Shown piece after piece: positions 1 to 7,671 of a DNA stretch of 41,883 nucleotides. Origin of the DNA: a virus; the IMG/VR virus record IMGVR_UViG_3300024238_000001, positions 1 to 41,883 of that record. One strand, given 5' to 3'. A model generated the notes under the pieces. It was not told the DNA's origin. It did not search any database and saw nothing but the letters and a program-made list of their open reading frames with translations. The translations under genes and the position numbers were made by a program. Each line of letters opens with the position of its first letter. Positions within the stretch are counted from its first letter, which is position 1.

Positions 1-1
1 A

Positions 2-166
2 GTACTAGTAGATGTAATTAATAGTAATGAGTATTTTAAGACCTTAGATATTGATGGATATATAATCTCCCTCAATAGGAATACAAGCCATTTTAAGACT
101 TATCTAATAATTGGAGGTATAGGGGTAGGAGTAGGAATAATTACAGCTCTAGTCTTCTTAAAATAA
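2..166 (+). CDS. C-terminal end of a membrane-anchored protein (5' end outside window)
   Basis: An open frame runs in from the left edge and stops at TAA 164-166, giving 54 visible residues. The last ~22 residues form a Gly/Ile/Val-rich hydrophobic segment (about YLIIGGIGVGVGIITALVFL) followed by a single Lys, so the protein ends in one transmembrane helix. It sits 6 bp before a lysozyme gene, which makes a holin, spanin or other lysis/virion membrane protein plausible, but the sequence does not decide this. The start and N-terminal part are not in the window. Confidence 0.6.
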   Translation, partial: VLVDVINSNEYFKTLDIDGYIISLNRNTSHFKTYLIIGGIGVGVGIITALVFLK

Positions 167-172
167 TAGATC

Positions 173-553
173 ATGGCAGATTTTAATGAAGCAATAAAGA
201 AGGTATTACAAAGTGAGGGGGGCTATAGTAATGATCCTCTTGATAAGGGGGGAGAGACCTATGAAGGAATCTCCAGGAAGAATTGGCCTAATTGGAAAGG
301 ATGGGAACTAATTGATGCTGGAATAAGAAACAGCGAAGAGTTAGATGAAGATGTAATGAGCTTCTATAAAGAGAACTTCTGGGATGAAATCTCAGGAGAT
401 AATATTAATATACAACAAATAGCAGATCTATTAGTAGACTCTGCTGTAAATGAAGGGATATCTCCTGCTATAAAGAGAGCACAATTACTTGTTGGTCTTC
501 CTCAAACAGGAAAGATTACACAAGAATTAATAGATAAATTAAACTCTCTATGA
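173..553 (+). CDS. GH108-type lysozyme (endolysin)
   Basis: Predicted peptidoglycan-cutting lysozyme of 126 aa. The N-terminus has the family signature S-E-G-G-Y (E15 the expected catalytic Glu) followed by N-D-P-x-D-x-G-G-E-T-x-x-G-I-S, as in glycosyl hydrolase family 108 phage and secretion muramidases. The C-terminal half matches the short PG_binding_3-like helical part (DSAVNEG then a QLLVGLPQTGKI stretch). There is no signal peptide, so it would need a holin or other export route. It is somewhat shorter than the usual ~160-180 aa. The next gene overlaps its stop by 4 bp, giving a lysis cassette. Confidence 0.9.
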   Translation: MADFNEAIKKVLQSEGGYSNDPLDKGGETYEGISRKNWPNWKGWELIDAGIRNSEELDEDVMSFYKENFWDEISGDNINIQQIADLLVDSAVNEGISPAIKRAQLLVGLPQTGKITQELIDKLNSL

Positions 554-897
554 AGAAATATCTATTCATATTAGTATTAGTCTTATTGGGGATATTTTCC
601 TACCTTAAATGGCATAAATCTCCTATTACACCTACAGAGATCTCTATAGAGAAAGTATCAAAGATTGAATATATCAAATTACAGGATTCAATCTCTATCT
701 TAAATACTAAATTAAAAAGAATAGCTATTCTACAAGACTCTTTAGCAGTGTATAAAATAAGACCTTTAATGACTAAAGAACAGTTTATAGATCTATATAA
801 GTATGAGAGACTATATAAATACTATCTTCTCTGTAAGAAGAATCCTAAACAATGGGTCTACTATAAGGGATGGAGTATACGTGTATTTGAAGAATAA
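550..897 (+). CDS. Small membrane-anchored protein, candidate Rz-like inner-membrane spanin
   Basis: A protein of 115 aa. Residues ~4-20 form a strongly hydrophobic N-terminal signal-anchor (KKYLFILVLVLLGIFSYLKW); the rest is charged, predicted periplasmic and rich in helix formers (residues ~45-85 look coiled-coil-like). Its start overlaps the lysozyme stop (ATGA), so the two are translationally coupled. An N-terminal anchor, a helical periplasmic part and a position just after the endolysin are the classic look of an Rz i-spanin, but there is no diagnostic motif and no embedded Rz1 lipoprotein was seen. Function is inferred from context only. Confidence 0.6.
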   Translation: MKKYLFILVLVLLGIFSYLKWHKSPITPTEISIEKVSKIEYIKLQDSISILNTKLKRIAILQDSLAVYKIRPLMTKEQFIDLYKYERLYKYYLLCKKNPKQWVYYKGWSIRVFEE

Positions 898-952
898 CTT
901 ATTTAGTTAGTTTATTTTAACTAAAGCTGTTACTATTTAATTTAAAATGTTA

Positions 953-960
953 TATTTTTG
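953..960 (+). promoter_or_regulatory. Bacteroidetes-type promoter -7 box (TATTTTTG)
   Basis: TATTTTTG fits the TAnnTTTG -7 consensus of Bacteroidetes sigma factors and ends 21 bp before the ATG at 982, in an 84-bp intergenic gap. No clear TTTG -33 box is visible. It would drive the appendage/LamG gene series. Confidence 0.55.
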
Positions 961-981
961 TAAATAATAAAACTTATTAAA

Positions 982-2616
982 ATGACAATTCCAGCAAGAC
1001 CAATAGGACAAGATCCTCAATCTCAATGGTTATGGTATATATTACAAAAGCTTGATAGACTTACACAAATTATTTCTTCTGCTGAAGTAGGGACAGCAGT
1101 AACAATCGCTAATGGAGCTGATGTAGCTTTAGGAAGTACTACTGATGCTAAGAGTTCTGCCACTGATGCTACAGCTACTACTATTGTCTCTTTAACAAAA
1201 GAGATATCCTACTTATTACAAAATACGTTGGGGGTTACTACCGCAGATGGAGGTCAGGTTACAATAGGAGCTAAAGCTGATGCCAGGAATATAGCTACAG
1301 ATACCACTGCTATAACAGCAATGCAAGTATGGAAACAAATTTCCTACATGCTACAAAATCCAGCTACTATTCCTAATGGTGGTAATGTAGCCCTCGGTAG
1401 CACTACAGATGCTAAAAGTGCTTCAACAGACACTACAGCAGTAACAGCAATTTCTTTGCTTAAAGAGTTATCCTATCTCCTACAGAGTGTAGAAAGTGTA
1501 GCTAATACAGCAAGAACAGTCTCTACAGTTGTGATTCCTACACAACCTATTGATGAGTCAGGAAATGTGCTGGGGAAAACTGCTGCAAATACTACCAGAA
1601 CTGTAGCTACATTGGTCACTCCATCTCAAATAGTAGATGCTACAGGTAATGTTATCGGCATATCTGCAGCTAATACGGCTAGGGCTGCTTCAGACAAAGT
1701 GCTACTTGTTCAAACTATTGATGCTACGGGAAGTATTGGTGCGGGAGCAACAGATATTGATACGTCAGCATTTGCTGCAACTACGTCTAAAGGTCAAGTT
1801 ATCATGGCTATAGGTAACCCTTCTACGTTAGTTGCCGCAGATCAGAAGGGCGCAGTAGGAATGACTTTAAATAGAGACCTTAGGGTCTTCAATCCACCAT
1901 CAACGATGATGGCTGAATATAGAAGTCCAACAGATTTTACTGTAGTATTCGCTTCTTCTACTACTTTAACGGTAACAGGGGCTCCATTTACAGTAGATGA
2001 TTCTGTATGTAGGGTAACATCCATTTTATATAAAGATGTAAATGGTGTATTTAGAGGGTTATTTAATGCTCGTGGAGGTGTCAGTATCACGTGTGTTAGT
2101 GGTACTATTACGGTAGCTGGCGCGGGAACTCCATTCACAAATACAGATACTATATATGATGTGAATCTTACTGGTCCAAAGAAGGCTTACGATAACACAT
2201 TAGATGTTCTTAAGAGTATAGATCAAGCTCCATTGAGTTCTCAGTACGTATTAGATAGTCTTATAGACACAACGAACGTCACAGCCGCTACTAACTATTA
2301 TCCTTCGTCTACGGGTATGGCAATGGACGGATTTAGAGACATGTCTCTAACGGGACAGTTGATAGATTCTGACAATACAACTACTATGACTCTTGAGGTT
2401 ACTAATGATGAAGATGCAGTTAATGCGAATTGGCAGCAGATCTACGGATACGATAGTATCGGCAATGCGAATATCAATAGTGTTATCTGTGCATCAACTA
2501 CCAAGAACTTTGCTTGGAACTTCGACAACTTTAACTTCTCATTATTTAGGGTTAAGATTGTCAATGGCGATAATACGAATACGATGGTGGTTAAATGTAG
2601 AAGAAAGGCATTATGA
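982..2616 (+). CDS. Virion appendage/structural protein with internal repeats
   Basis: A protein of 544 aa, low in Cys and rich in Ala, Thr, Asp and Val, as in phage tail or fibre proteins. Residues ~39-168 contain three ~43-residue repeats of the type 'NGADVALGSTTDAKS..TDTTA......K.(I/L)SYLLQ'. Residues ~171-255 contain three ~27-residue repeats of the type 'AANTxRTV...V.P.Q.(I/V)D.(T/S)GN(V/L)'. The C-terminal ~150 residues look like a beta-rich domain. I know repeat units of this kind from phage structural proteins but cannot name a family. The last 53 bp overlap the start proposed for the endonuclease at 2564. It is the first gene after a likely promoter and heads the LamG series. Confidence 0.75.
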   Translation: MTIPARPIGQDPQSQWLWYILQKLDRLTQIISSAEVGTAVTIANGADVALGSTTDAKSSATDATATTIVSLTKEISYLLQNTLGVTTADGGQVTIGAKADARNIATDTTAITAMQVWKQISYMLQNPATIPNGGNVALGSTTDAKSASTDTTAVTAISLLKELSYLLQSVESVANTARTVSTVVIPTQPIDESGNVLGKTAANTTRTVATLVTPSQIVDATGNVIGISAANTARAASDKVLLVQTIDATGSIGAGATDIDTSAFAATTSKGQVIMAIGNPSTLVAADQKGAVGMTLNRDLRVFNPPSTMMAEYRSPTDFTVVFASSTTLTVTGAPFTVDDSVCRVTSILYKDVNGVFRGLFNARGGVSITCVSGTITVAGAGTPFTNTDTIYDVNLTGPKKAYDNTLDVLKSIDQAPLSSQYVLDSLIDTTNVTAATNYYPSSTGMAMDGFRDMSLTGQLIDSDNTTTMTLEVTNDEDAVNANWQQIYGYDSIGNANINSVICASTTKNFAWNFDNFNFSLFRVKIVNGDNTNTMVVKCRRKAL

Positions 2617-2992
2617 GAAAGTTAAGCAGTTAAATAGGGAGGCAACTATTAAAAGATTAACAGATGGTAAATATCCTAAAACAAATACAAAAATAGAACA
2701 GATTATGTATTCTGCTCTAGTTGAATTAGGAGTAGATTTTGTACATCAGTATAATTTTAATAATAAATTTGTATGTGATTTTGCTATTCCTATATATAAA
2801 ATAATAATTGAGTGTGATGGTGACTATTGGCATAATAGATCAGATGCTAAAAAAAGAGACGCACCTAAAAATGCATATATACCTAAATGTGGGTGGACAT
2901 TATTAAGATTTTGGGAAACTGACATTCATAATAATTTACAAAAATGTTTAGATGAAATTATAAATAACATGAATTATAAACAAGCCCTGTAA
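2564..2992 (+). CDS. DUF559/Vsr-like PD-(D/E)XK endonuclease, probable free-standing homing endonuclease
   Basis: The core (NTKIEQIMYSALVELGVDF, then VCDFAIP and IIIECDGDYWH, then LLRFWETDI) is the DUF559/Vsr-type nuclease fold: Asp of 'CDFAIP' and Glu of 'IIECDGDYWH' are the metal-binding pair, and 'RFWE..I' is the conserved C-terminal strand. The frame is open upstream to 2393, but that part is only a shadow of the previous gene. The best in-frame ATG is 2564, giving 142 aa and an overlap of 53 bp with the appendage gene. Small nucleases of this type often spread as mobile elements between phage structural genes. Confidence 0.8.
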   Translation: MAIIRIRWWLNVEERHYEKVKQLNREATIKRLTDGKYPKTNTKIEQIMYSALVELGVDFVHQYNFNNKFVCDFAIPIYKIIIECDGDYWHNRSDAKKRDAPKNAYIPKCGWTLLRFWETDIHNNLQKCLDEIINNMNYKQAL

Positions 2993-3004
2993 ATCAATAT
3001 AGTT

Positions 3005-3409
3005 ATGCAATTACCATTAACAGCAACAGATTTGACGCCTTTGGTGTCACAGATTTTAGAAAAAACAGTGAATCTTGCTCAGGCAGCAGCGGCATACGAT
3101 TTATTCACTGCAACTGGAGATATCTATATAGAAGATATTAATCTCTATTGTACTGTTGCAGGGGCAACTTTTACCTCTGTAGCAATTGCTACAAATGATA
3201 CAGTGCCTATAGTCATTATGACAGCAGCAGAGGGCGCACTAGCAAATATTGTTGCAGGAACTAATTTTCAACCAGCAACTAAAGGGAAGACCTTTAGATT
3301 GAAGTCTGGAAATAAGGTCAGATATACGATTGTAGGCTCTACAGGTACAGGTACGATAATCGCCACTTGTAAATATAGAACTATTTCATCAGGAGCAACA
3401 TTAACTTAA
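3005..3409 (+). CDS. Putative virion protein, unknown family
   Basis: A protein of 134 aa, rich in Ala, Thr, Val and Ile with few charges, typical of beta-rich phage decoration or fibre proteins. The N-terminal ~35 residues are probably helical (Ala/Gln-rich) and the rest beta strands with a 'SGNKVRYTIVGSTGTGTIIATCKYR' style C-terminal hairpin region. It is separated from the appendage gene only by the endonuclease and belongs to the same transcription unit. No diagnostic motif was recognised. Confidence 0.7.
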   Translation: MQLPLTATDLTPLVSQILEKTVNLAQAAAAYDLFTATGDIYIEDINLYCTVAGATFTSVAIATNDTVPIVIMTAAEGALANIVAGTNFQPATKGKTFRLKSGNKVRYTIVGSTGTGTIIATCKYRTISSGATLT

Positions 3410-3416
3410 TAACATC

Positions 3417-3815
3417 ATGGAAGACAATAAGAGAATAGAGATAAAGAATCATCTCGTAGAAGATTGGGACAAGTTCGCATATAAAAATGAGTTAGCTGCT
3501 GATGTGAAGATGAAATACATTTTCGGTCCTTATGGGAAGGACGAACATTTCAACATCGACGACATTTGGGCAATAGCGCAAGAGGTTGAAGCAGAGAAAT
3601 CTGCAGACTATGTCCCTCCAGTTGTAGAATCAGTCCCTCCTACAGATAGCGAAGTGTTAGATAAACTTATTGCAGATAATGTGGTGACTCAGGAAGAAGT
3701 AGATGCTGCAATAGAAAAACTAATTCCAGATGCTGTTATTGAAGAGCAACCAGTATCTGAAGAATCTGTTAAAGAAGAATCTCCTATTGTAGAAGAATCA
3801 GTCAATCCTAAGTAA
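3417..3815 (+). CDS. Acidic protein, unknown; possible structural or assembly factor
   Basis: A protein of 132 aa, strongly acidic. Residues 1-62 look folded and alpha-helical ('HLVEDWDKFAYKNEL', 'DEHFNIDDIWAIAQEVEAEK'). The C-terminal half is a low-complexity Pro/Glu/Val/Ser stretch with repeated 'EESV' units. The stop shares a base with the next start (TAATG), so translation is coupled to the LamG protein gene. Function unknown. Confidence 0.65.
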   Translation: MEDNKRIEIKNHLVEDWDKFAYKNELAADVKMKYIFGPYGKDEHFNIDDIWAIAQEVEAEKSADYVPPVVESVPPTDSEVLDKLIADNVVTQEEVDAAIEKLIPDAVIEEQPVSEESVKEESPIVEESVNPK

Positions 3816-4966
3816 TGGCTAAAGAATCAAAATACGGCGTACTTCCTCAACCGATTTTTAGAACTCCCTTCCTAGATGAAAGTTCTATGATTGCCAATAG
3901 TGGTACGCCAGTGTCATGTACTTTTCTTAATGGAAATATTGTATTAAATGGTGCATCTTCATATGCCACTTATCCTACTGTATATAAAGGAGTATATTCT
4001 TTGAGATTTCGATTCTCTGCTATTGCTCCTTCTGGACTACAATACATTTTTGATGGTAGAGCAAATAGTGGAACTGGATATTTGAGGATGGATAATGCTA
4101 CAACTATTTCTGCAAGCAGTGGTACATTATACGTAGATGGAGTGGCATCTTCAACTATCTCTTCAGCAACAAAAGAAATCATTGTAACAGGCATTACACT
4201 TGCCACTACATTAGACTATATAGGAAGGATTAATTCTTCGGCAGCAAATTATCTGAATGCCTATATTGATCTATTTGAGGCATATTCTACAACATTGAGT
4301 GCATCTGAAGTCTCCAACCTTTACAACAACTGCAGAAACGTAAGCCTTTCTCCATATAGGTCAGGAATAACAGAGATACTAAATATAGATGGAAGAAGAG
4401 GGGCGATAAGTAATAAGTATGGCACTGCAATTGTCAACACTGCCGTTACTTCTGTAAGGAGCGGTAGGGTGAATGCGATGAGCTTTAATTCGGGATTAAG
4501 TTCAAAACTAAACTTGGGCACATATTCAAACCTCACAGGAGATATCACTTTGTTCTGTTTAGTCAAATTGGCAAACGCAGGAGGAGGTTCTGTTGGAAGA
4601 ATAATCGATAACTCAAAACTGTCTGTCTATTATAATGCAGGAAAATATAGTGTCACATCTGATGGGTCAACAGTAGTTTCAAGTGCAGCATCTTCTGTTG
4701 CTTTTGGAGTATGGCAAATGTTGACGATTACCAGAAGTACAGCAGGAACCGTGAATATCTATCTTAATTCAGTATTATCTGGCAGTGCCAACCAAGCAAG
4801 CGGTGTGCCTGCAAGCGGGACTACAAATATTACAGTAGGAAATACTAATGCAGGAACTTCTGGACTTAGCGGCTTAATGCCTCTTATAACAGTTGTAAGT
4901 GGTTTGCTTAATGTAAATGAGATTAGTCAGTTATTTTCAAGTTTAAAATCACAAGTCAATTTATAA
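3815..4966 (+). CDS. Large LamG/concanavalin-like virion protein
   Basis: A protein of 383 aa with what look like two jelly-roll lectin-like (LamG, Laminin_G_3 type) halves. The second has the typical order 'ITLFCLVKLAN...GRIIDNSKLSVYYNAGKYSV', 'WQMLTITRSTAGTVNIYLNSVLSGS' and 'ITVGNTNAG...'. The first has 'GVYSLRFRFSA' and ends with 'FEAYSTTLSASEVSNLYNNCR', the usual LamG closing helix. Such domains bind glycans and are common in phage fibres and decoration proteins, so a role in host-surface recognition is likely. No signal peptide. Confidence 0.8.
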   Translation: MAKESKYGVLPQPIFRTPFLDESSMIANSGTPVSCTFLNGNIVLNGASSYATYPTVYKGVYSLRFRFSAIAPSGLQYIFDGRANSGTGYLRMDNATTISASSGTLYVDGVASSTISSATKEIIVTGITLATTLDYIGRINSSAANYLNAYIDLFEAYSTTLSASEVSNLYNNCRNVSLSPYRSGITEILNIDGRRGAISNKYGTAIVNTAVTSVRSGRVNAMSFNSGLSSKLNLGTYSNLTGDITLFCLVKLANAGGGSVGRIIDNSKLSVYYNAGKYSVTSDGSTVVSSAASSVAFGVWQMLTITRSTAGTVNIYLNSVLSGSANQASGVPASGTTNITVGNTNAGTSGLSGLMPLITVVSGLLNVNEISQLFSSLKSQVNL

Positions 4967-4969
4967 GAT

Positions 4970-5689
4970 ATGCGTATTTTCAGTGTAGACTTCAGACGTT
5001 CAATAAATGATCTTTATGGTGCTACAGCGACTCTTGGTAGTACAGTCACAGTCCAAAATGACACCCGTGGCATGGCATTGAAGTGCAAATCCTTAGCAAC
5101 AGACTACATCACCTATGGGAACATTGCTGCTATAAATGCTATTGATATAGGAGCATTTAGTTTTGTTGTTGGAGCTAATGTGAAGGGATTCTTGGCACAT
5201 GGATATGCAAATAATACTTTGTCTGGCAAAACAAATAATAGTGGAGCCACTGGATTTAGTTTGTATTATAATGACACTGCAACCATAATAATAAAAATAC
5301 TTAGTTCTGTTATTTCTTTTGCAACGACTTTTGTTGCAAAAAATAATCTATATATCCTTACGCGTAATGCTTCTGGTCTCTGTACCCTCTATCTTAATGG
5401 AATTTCAGTTGGCACTCCAGTAACTCAGAGTGGAAGCATATCAAATGCTGCACTAATGTCTGTTGGTTATGATGGAGAAACTACTGGGAGAACGCCCAAT
5501 GCCTCCATTTATCTCTCAGAGGTCTACAATCACTGTTTAACTCCACAAGAGATAGATAACCTTGTAAGGGATTTCAATAAAAGAACAATTGTTAGTAAAC
5601 CACAGAGAGGATTCATACAAAACCGTGCAACTGATTTGTCATTCCTCAAGCCATCATTGATTGCTGTATATAATTTTAAAATACAATAA
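4970..5689 (+). CDS. LamG-like virion protein
   Basis: A protein of 239 aa with one LamG/concanavalin-like domain: 'GAFSFVVGANVKGFL', 'NNLYILTRNASGLCTLYLNGISVGTPV', 'ALMSVGYDGETTGRTPNASIYLSEVYNHCLTPQEIDNL'. It starts 3 bp after the previous LamG gene and shares its closing-helix logic, so the series probably arose by duplication and divergence. Predicted glycan-binding structural protein. The following gene begins 1 bp after its stop. Confidence 0.78.
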   Translation: MRIFSVDFRRSINDLYGATATLGSTVTVQNDTRGMALKCKSLATDYITYGNIAAINAIDIGAFSFVVGANVKGFLAHGYANNTLSGKTNNSGATGFSLYYNDTATIIIKILSSVISFATTFVAKNNLYILTRNASGLCTLYLNGISVGTPVTQSGSISNAALMSVGYDGETTGRTPNASIYLSEVYNHCLTPQEIDNLVRDFNKRTIVSKPQRGFIQNRATDLSFLKPSLIAVYNFKIQ

Positions 5690-5690
5690 A

Positions 5691-6260
5691 ATGAAGTCTT
5701 GTGAATATTGTGGGAAGGAAATGTTAAAAGAGCCACGTTGGACATATGAGTATTTTAATAGAAAGAAATATTGTTCAGAAAAATGTTTTTATGATGCATG
5801 CAGAACTCAGGCAGTATGTACTTGTGAAATATGCAAAAAAGAGTTTAATAAAAAGCTATGTGACATACGTATTGGGAGGGGCAAGTATTGCTCTCTGGAT
5901 TGTAGAAATATTGGATTGTCTACAAAGTTTAATGGAGAAAATAACTCCAAATGGAATGGTGGAATTACTGTGGACAAGAAAGGATATAACAGAATGATGG
6001 TATTTGGATTGGAGCAGAAAGGATTATCAAAATATAGATTGCAGCATATTGTAGTTGTTGAAAGATATATTGGTAGACAATTAAATAACTCAGAAGTTGT
6101 TCATCATATAGATGGAATTAAAAAGAACAATGATCCATCCAGTTTATATTTATTTCAAACTGGAGGAGATCACACTGCATATCATTCTGCATTAAGAAGA
6201 GGCGAGGTTGGATCTTTGGTAAGTAATCTTGATGAATATAAATTACAGGAGGCAATCTAA
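5691..6260 (+). CDS. HNH endonuclease with N-terminal zinc knuckles, probable homing endonuclease
   Basis: A protein of 189 aa from the ATG at 5691; the frame is open upstream, but 5691 gives a clean Met start 1 bp after the LamG stop. Two treble-clef-like Cys pairs are visible: CEYC...CSEKC (residues ~4-27) and CEIC...CSLDC (~45-66). The HNH part is 'QHIVVVERYIGRQLNNSEVVHHIDG', then 'NNDPSSLYLF', then a late His ('GDHTAYH'). Genes like this are mobile and nick or cut DNA; it sits between two LamG genes. Its TAATG end couples it to the next gene. Confidence 0.85.
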   Translation: MKSCEYCGKEMLKEPRWTYEYFNRKKYCSEKCFYDACRTQAVCTCEICKKEFNKKLCDIRIGRGKYCSLDCRNIGLSTKFNGENNSKWNGGITVDKKGYNRMMVFGLEQKGLSKYRLQHIVVVERYIGRQLNNSEVVHHIDGIKKNNDPSSLYLFQTGGDHTAYHSALRRGEVGSLVSNLDEYKLQEAI

Positions 6261-7099
6261 TGGCTAATACAATCATAGATATTTCAGGTAATCTCAAGAA
6301 TGGTGTTGTAACCAATTGCATAAACACAAAGGATGGCATTATGCTGATGGGTGTCAACTCAAAGGTAGTATTTGGTAATATTGGTGTAGTTAAAAGTGTT
6401 TCTTTTAGATTCAAACCTCTTAGTGCGACCTGCAAGATAATGGAGAAAGCCGCTAACTCTGGTTTGATCTATAACAACAGTGGTACACTCGTAGCAGCAG
6501 ACTTTGCAAACATATATATCAATGGTACTGTTGGAACAGGATTAATCGTTAATCAATGGCATAATGTTTGTCTGACAAGTGCAAGTGATGTAACTTTTAG
6601 CGCGTGTACTCTTGGGCTTAATAATGCAACTTATGGTGCTTTTGAAATTGCAGACCTTAGATTTCATAACAGAACTTTGAACGTACAAGAGACTAAGGAT
6701 TATAATAATCTGTTTGTGCGTCCTGTGTTAGTCTGTGACTTCAGCCAAGATTCAGCAGATAGACAGGTTAAGACTCCTGTTGGATGGATTAAAGGAACTG
6801 GGGCGGGAAAAATAGGAGAATTAACTTCTGTTGTTAGTACTTCTCTCCCCAAAGGAAAAAAATATTTTGAATTCACAACGGCAGGAACTATGTCAATTTC
6901 TATATCTCTTGATGCATATATTGGAAATGGATATGTTGATTATGATTATTATAATGGCTCTGTATGGTCACATAGATCAGGATTATTAACTGCTCCAGTA
7001 ATAGGGATAGCCTATACAGCTTCTAAAATAACAATGACAGGAACAAATATTGGAGATAGATTTACAAATCTTGTTATACGACAAGGACAAATTATTTAA
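6260..7099 (+). CDS. LamG-like virion protein with extra C-terminal domain
   Basis: A protein of 279 aa. Residues ~1-155 look like a LamG domain ('VKSVSFRFKPL', 'FANIYINGTVGTGLIVNQWHNVCLTS', 'FEIADLRFHNRTLNVQETKDYNNLF'). Residues ~160-279 form a second beta-rich region ('KYFEFTTAGTMSISISLDAYIGNG...VIGIAYTASKITMTG'). It is the third LamG gene of the series. A distal fibre or decoration protein that contacts sugars is the simplest reading. Confidence 0.72.
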   Translation: MANTIIDISGNLKNGVVTNCINTKDGIMLMGVNSKVVFGNIGVVKSVSFRFKPLSATCKIMEKAANSGLIYNNSGTLVAADFANIYINGTVGTGLIVNQWHNVCLTSASDVTFSACTLGLNNATYGAFEIADLRFHNRTLNVQETKDYNNLFVRPVLVCDFSQDSADRQVKTPVGWIKGTGAGKIGELTSVVSTSLPKGKKYFEFTTAGTMSISISLDAYIGNGYVDYDYYNGSVWSHRSGLLTAPVIGIAYTASKITMTGTNIGDRFTNLVIRQGQII

Positions 7100-7121
7100 A
7101 TATTATATTTAAAATACCTAA

Positions 7122-7211
7122 ATGAGTTTTCCCCCTAATGGCTATCATGCTGTAATTTCATTAGTTACAAGTATAAATGATGGTTATTCAATACTGTTAG
7201 TAAAAAATTAA
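7122..7211 (+). CDS. Very small ORF (29 aa), uncertain
   Basis: ATG at 7122 to TAA at 7209-7211 would encode a 29-residue peptide beginning MSFPPNGYHAVISL. It fills the gap between the last LamG gene and the coiled-coil gene. Codon choice looks normal for the phage, but nothing else supports it. It may instead be a fragment or non-coding. Confidence 0.4.
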   Translation: MSFPPNGYHAVISLVTSINDGYSILLVKN

Positions 7212-7235
7212 TAGAAATCTATAAAAATATTTATT

Positions 7236-7625
7236 ATGAGCACAACTAATGAGAAGATTAAAGATGTAGTTGATAGATATGCTTCTACTTTTTCCTCTTT
7301 AGAGGATAAATTCTCCCAGCGAGAAGTTAAGATTGAGCAGGATATTGCTATAATTAAAGCCGAAGGAGAAAAAGATCTTGAAGCTATTCGGGAGGAGATT
7401 AAAACAATAGCAAACAACATTTCTACAGAGATAAAAAATAGTGTTATTACTGTTGCTGATAAAATAGAAGAAGTAGTTAAAGAAATAAAGGATAATGTTA
7501 AGAAAGTAGAGACTGTTGTAGAAGAGGAAGTAAAGAAGGTTGAAGACGATGTAAAAAAGGAAGAGGTTAAGGTAGAGACATTTTGGTCTCTTATAAAACA
7601 AGCATTTAAGACATTATTCTCTTAA
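7236..7625 (+). CDS. Highly charged long-helix (coiled-coil) protein
   Basis: A protein of 129 aa, almost all helix: heptad-like Ile/Val/Leu spacing with Glu/Lys-rich faces from residue ~20 to ~112 (runs such as 'VVKEIKDNVKKVETVVEEEVKKVEDDV'). It ends in a short amphipathic aromatic helix (TFWSLIKQAFKTLFS) that could dock on a membrane or another virion protein. No Cys. It has its own leader. Unknown family; an apolipoprotein-like or tail-associated coiled coil is possible. Confidence 0.7.
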   Translation: MSTTNEKIKDVVDRYASTFSSLEDKFSQREVKIEQDIAIIKAEGEKDLEAIREEIKTIANNISTEIKNSVITVADKIEEVVKEIKDNVKKVETVVEEEVKKVEDDVKKEEVKVETFWSLIKQAFKTLFS

Positions 7626-7648
7626 TGTTTCTCTATAGAGAGGAACAT
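7625..7648 (+). terminator. Strong hairpin just after the coiled-coil gene (weak terminator or RNA 3' end)
   Basis: A 10-bp stem (7625-7634 with 7639-7648, one G-T pair) closes a 4-nt loop and starts on the last base of the stop codon. No T-run follows, so it may be a processing or stabilising hairpin rather than an intrinsic terminator. A related CTCTATAGAG palindrome follows the glycosyltransferase gene at about 9728. Confidence 0.4.
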
Positions 7649-7671
7649 AGTATAAACTAATATTACACATC

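Noticed and set aside
1842-2138. Opposite-strand 98-aa frame
   Set aside because: Shadow of the appendage protein gene, no leader and no recognisable composition.
2393-2563. Longer 5' extension of the DUF559-like nuclease
   Set aside because: This part reads as an out-of-frame copy of the appendage gene (Arg/Ser/Leu-rich nonsense); ATG 2564 is a better start.
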